DNA of 20,322 nucleotides, taken from contig JAAMXP010000774.1 in the NCBI GenBank assembly GCA_019693395.1, positions 1 to 20,322 of the forward strand. Direction: 5' to 3'. A program made the position numbers and the translations under genes. The number at the start of each line of letters is the position of its first letter. Within the stretch, counting starts at the first letter, position 1. Origin of the DNA: Ettlia oleoabundans (lineage: Eukaryota > Chlorophyta > Chlorophyceae > Chlamydomonadales). Below, piece by piece: positions 17,153 through 20,322 of the stretch. Below the pieces are notes generated by a model, which did not search any database, was not told the origin of the DNA, and saw only the letters and a list, made by a program, of their open reading frames with translations.

Positions 17153-20100
17153 ATGGCGGCATCAACGTGCACCCTGCGCCTCGCGCCCGGCGCTGCTGCA
17201 GTTGGCAGCTCTGCTGCCCGCAGCCGGGTGGCGGCTCTTAGCAGGCCAGCTGCAGCCGGTGAGAAACGCAGCAGCCGCAATGTGCCAGGGCGCTGCCTAT
17301 GATCACCCTCCTCTCCTTGGCTACTGGTCGCCTATCGGCTAAAAGTGGGCGCTGCTGTCTGCAGTGCGTGCCAGCCAACGCTCCCTGGTTGTCAAGGCTC
17401 AGAAGCGCGAGTTGATGATGTGGGAGGCGCTGCGCGAGGGCCTGGACGAGGAGATGGAGAGGGACCCCACCGTCTGCCTGATGGGTGCGCTGCCGCCGTG
17501 CTGCAGAGCAGCTCGCGCTTGACGTTGGCAGCGCTGCCTGCCAGGAGAGTGGCTGGTACCAACACAGCGGACTCTGGGCATCTGTTTGCAGGCAGCTGCT
17601 CCGCCCCCTCGCTCTGCAGAATCCCTGTCGCTGAAACTGGCGGCTGGCGGGTGCCGCCAGAATCTGGCGCCCGCTCCCATGGTTGCCTGCTTCCATCAGC
17701 ACTGTCCATTGTTTGCACATACATGCAAACAATGGTCATATATCAAATGAGCTTTCGCATTGAATGTCCCAGCCGTAAAGCGTTTGGCCCTGACGCTTCA
17801 GTTGCAATGTGCAACCTTGTGACAGGGTGGGACCTGCTCCGCCACTGCTTGCTCGCGTGCTCTCTGGTCAGACCTCCATTTCATACCTCCTGCTGGATCG
17901 CCCTATGCAGGAGAGGATGTGGGCCACTATGGCGGTTCCTACAAGGTATCCTATGGGCTGTACAAGAAGTACGGCGACATGCGGCTGCTGGACACCCCTA
18001 TCTGCGAGAACGGATTCATGGGGATGGGCGTGGGTGCCGCCATGACTGGTCTGCGCCCCATAGTGGAAGGCATGAACATGGGCTTCCTGCTGCTGGCGTT
18101 CAACCAGATTTCCAACAACTGCGGCATGCTGCACTACACCAGCGGCGGGCAGTTCAAGGTGCCCATGGTCATCCGCGGCCCCGGGGGCGTCGGCCGCCAG
18201 CTGGGTGCTGAGCACAGCCAGCGCCTCGAGTCCTATTTCCAGTCAATCCCAGGCAAGCCTTGCTGCACAGACCGGCAGTGAGTGGCTCTCTGGAGGGGTG
18301 GGTGCAGGAGGATGCTGGGTTTGATGGCCTTTGTACCCTTATGTAGTGTTGCCAGCTGGCCAACCAGCTGGCAGGCTGCTGCAAGCATGCATGCTGGTGC
18401 TTGAACAGCCGTCCTGTAACACTCGAACAGGATGCACCTGGCATGGTTGCTGCCGTATTGCTTTCCACCTTTCCACTGCCGCGCTTGGTCGTCGCTTCAA
18501 TTGACCCGCCCCCACTGGTGTCCTTCCCATTGCATCTTGCCCTGCCTGCAGGCGTGCAGCTTGTGGCCGTCTCCACCGTAGCCAATGCCAAGGCACTGCT
18601 GAAGAGCGCCATTCGCAGCGACAACCCCATCATCTTTTTTGAACATGTGCTGCTCTACAATGTCAAGGGTGGGTGTGGGCCATGCTGGGCTTGTCAGCAA
18701 GTTGGCACATGGTGCCCCTTTTGAGGGTCGTGGGTGAGCAGCGTGGTTTTGGTGGGCTGGGTGCTCCAGAGTGGTTGGGTGTTCCACAACATGAACACAG
18801 GCATGTGGCTGCTGGCATGCTTGCGCCAACAAAGCTGCCCCCAGCTGGACAGTTGCCAGCATGTGTCCAAGGCAATCAGCCGGCATCTGCTCTCTCAACC
18901 CTCAAGAAATTCATTTCGCGCTGCTACTTCCTGCCACCTTTCCCAAGGTTGCGGTATTGTTGCTACCTGCCACTGTTGCATCTGTTACATGCTCAACCAT
19001 GCTGCGTGGACATGTGTTCACATGTGTGTTTCAAATGTGTGTTTGTGTGCGCGTGTGTTTGCCGTGCGCAGGGGAGGTGCACCCCGGCGACTACTGCCAG
19101 TCCCTTGAGCGTGCGGAGCTGGTGCGTGAGGGCACCGACGTCTCCATCTTCTGCTACAGCCGCATGCGCTACGTGGTGATGCAGGCGGTGGCCGAGCTGG
19201 AGAAGCAGGGCTACAACCCTGAGGTGCGTGGGCACGTTGGGAAAGGGACTGGTGAAAGTAGTAGGGGCAGAAAAAAATAGGATGGGCGAGAATATCCGGC
19301 ACGGAGCATAGATGGTAACAGGACTGGACGGGCTGCATGATTGGCTGCCTAGTAGGCTGTGTGGGATATAATGGTGGGCGGCCCTTGTTGGGTGAGGGAG
19401 CCTGTGGTGGGGAATTGCGTTGGAGCAGCAGTGCGACTGTAGACAACACTCGGCACAGTTGGCGCACGGTAACCCCTTCTCTAACCGCATTAGCTGCACC
19501 GCACGCTGGTGCCATGGTTCTCACCTTGGTAGGCAGCTGTGCCCTGTGCAGGTGATTGACCTCATCTCCCTGAAGCCGTTCGACATGGAGACCATCTCCA
19601 AGTCGATCAAGAAGACCCGCAAGGTGCGGCAATGTGCCTTCTACTACGAAGGGGAGTTAGGAACTAGGAATCAAGCTTTGCCCCATTGCCTACCAGCCAG
19701 CCAAGGTTGCCCAGCCTTTTCAGCTTAATCCTGATGGTGAATGGCCCACCATCCAGGCGGCCCCGTTGCTCATTTCCTGCAACCCGGGGAGGCAAGGCCT
19801 AACAACCATAGCACCATCCACTGCCTCTGCACTGTTCAAGCTGCCAGTGTGTTTGGCGAACCTGCATGTGTGCACAAAGCAGGTTTGCAGCCAGCTGGCC
19901 GGCCGTCTGCGCATACCCTCTTTCCTTCATAATATGGCTACCTGTGGCATTCCAGCTAATGCCGTTTACACCGCCCTACTGTGCTGACCCTGCCGCCTTC
20001 CCCTGCCTACTTCTCCGCCCCACCTTTCCTGTCCAATTTTCTTAGCCACCATCGTGAGCCTTGCGACCACCTTGCCAGCCTATGGCCCCACCTGCATCAT

Positions 20101-20218
20101 CCCCGGCCTTTGTCTGTTTCAGGCCATCATTGTGGAGGAGTGCATGAAGACCGGCGGCATTGGCGCCTCCCTGTCTGCGGTCATCCACGAGTCGCTGTTC
20201 AACGAGCTGGACCATGAG
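17153..20218 (+). CDS. PDH-E1 BETA: Pyruvate dehydrogenase E1 component beta subunit, plastid type (3' end outside window)
   Basis: The seven exons seen are 17153-17258, 17365-17484, 17911-18252, 18552-18668, 19072-19223, 19552-19623 and 20123-20218. They total 1005 nt, 335 aa, in frame. Residues 1-48 are Ala/Arg/Ser-rich, a likely transit peptide. The thiamine-diphosphate-binding half contains [35 protein letters not shown] (E108 is the conserved Glu that activates the cofactor), [20 protein letters not shown] and [18 protein letters not shown] (H177). Next come [36 protein letters not shown] and [16 protein letters not shown]. The wording matches plastid rather than mitochondrial E1 beta. 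With E1 alpha it decarboxylates pyruvate, feeding acetyl-CoA to plastid fatty-acid synthesis. By comparison with plants about 40 C-terminal residues lie beyond the window. Intron 3 is GC-AG. Confidence 0.94.
17706..17735. repeat. Perfect 12-bp inverted repeat, 6-nt loop, in PDH E1 beta intron 2
   Basis: ccattgtttgca (17706-17717) is followed after cataca by its exact reverse complement (17724-17735). Two further base pairs can form beyond one mismatch. It lies between exons 2 and 3. Confidence 0.85.
18253..18551 (+). other. GC-AG intron (PDH E1 beta intron 3)
   Basis: Exon 3 ends ...CAATCCCAG and exon 4 begins GCGTGCAGCTTGTGG. Together they restore the family block [19 protein letters not shown]. 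The junction is CCCAG|gcaagc, a consensus GC donor, and the acceptor is gcctgcag. No GT donor near the junction keeps the frame. Confidence 0.85.
18350..18373. repeat. 10-bp inverted repeat, 4-nt loop, in PDH E1 beta intron 3
   Basis: tgccagctgg (18350-18359) and ccagctggca (18364-18373) are exact reverse complements around ccaa. The foldback sits in the GC-AG intron. Confidence 0.8.
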
Positions 20219-20322
20219 GTGGGGGGCCTGGGGGAAGACTGTGCTGGTCTGGGATTTATGAGTGTTGATTGACTGGTTCGACCACCACACCATTCTTTGT
20301 GGTGTGGTGGTCATGTCTGTGG
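20219..20322 (+). other. Start of PDH E1 beta intron 7, cut by the window end
   Basis: After ...GACCATGAG the sequence gtgggggg opens an intron. No coding match follows before the window ends. It contains a 13-bp hairpin, listed separately. Confidence 0.75.
20280..20312. repeat. Perfect 13-bp inverted repeat, 7-nt loop, in PDH E1 beta intron 7
   Basis: gaccaccacacca (20280-20292) and tggtgtggtggtc (20300-20312) are exact reverse complements separated by ttctttg. It lies 62 nt into the last, incomplete intron. Confidence 0.9.

Noticed and set aside
18673..19179. 168-codon plus-strand frame over PDH E1 beta intron 4 and exon 5
   Set aside because: The true exon 5 is in another frame with strong family similarity. 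The long frame is intron sequence read through.
1..20322. tRNA, rRNA or other structured RNA genes
   Set aside because: By eye I found no tRNA cloverleaf consensus or rRNA segment. A covariance-model search would be needed to exclude small RNAs fully.
1..20322. A dedicated new system encoded by the five genes together
   Set aside because: Each gene belongs to a known housekeeping family with its own well-known role. Nothing beyond shared plastid location and head-to-head spacing links them.

Overview
The window is nuclear DNA from a photosynthetic eukaryote, most likely a chlorophyte green alga. It holds five intron-rich protein genes whose exons join at mostly canonical splice sites. Four of the products are typical of chloroplasts, and TGTAA poly(A)-like signals follow two of the genes. 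The species cannot be fixed from the sequence alone. The gene models were built by hand: conserved protein blocks were located in each frame and joined at splice sites whose phases agree. In every model the joined frame is open, and the exon lengths sum to a multiple of three.

Positions 1-2400 are a graveyard of retroelements. A degraded non-LTR (LINE-type) reverse transcriptase on the plus strand is broken by several frameshifts, an in-frame TAG and a damaged catalytic motif. It is split by about 0.8 kb of foreign DNA (229-1031). That insert contains an LTR-like unit (436-943) with TGTTG...CAACA ends, a purine-rich tract just before it and a primer-binding-site-like sequence just after it.

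Positions 2717-6379 hold a divergent pair that shares a promoter gap of about 290 bp. On the minus strand is a six-exon CURT1-type thylakoid-curvature protein (147 aa). On the plus strand is a five-exon RsuA/SVR1-type rRNA pseudouridine synthase (357 aa).

Positions 6913-13086 hold an 18-exon plus-strand gene for the bifunctional 6-phosphofructo-2-kinase/fructose-2,6-bisphosphatase (653 aa). This enzyme sets the cytosolic level of fructose-2,6-bisphosphate and so the partition of carbon between sucrose/gluconeogenic and glycolytic flow. Positions 13807-16731 hold a convergent, minus-strand, eight-exon gene for a chloroplast protein with two S1 domains, similar to SRRP1 (374 aa). It is divergent, across about 420 bp, from the plus-strand gene at 17153 for the plastid pyruvate dehydrogenase E1 beta subunit. 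That last gene runs off the window after seven exons (335 aa seen).

Together the genes cover thylakoid shape, plastid rRNA modification, plastid RNA binding, plastid acetyl-CoA supply and control of cytosolic sugar phosphate flow. They look like ordinary housekeeping genes, not one dedicated system. The less ordinary features are the LTR remnant and its flanks, three GC-AG introns, foldback sequences in several PDH E1 beta introns, and lineage-specific changes in the kinase/phosphatase and the pseudouridine synthase.
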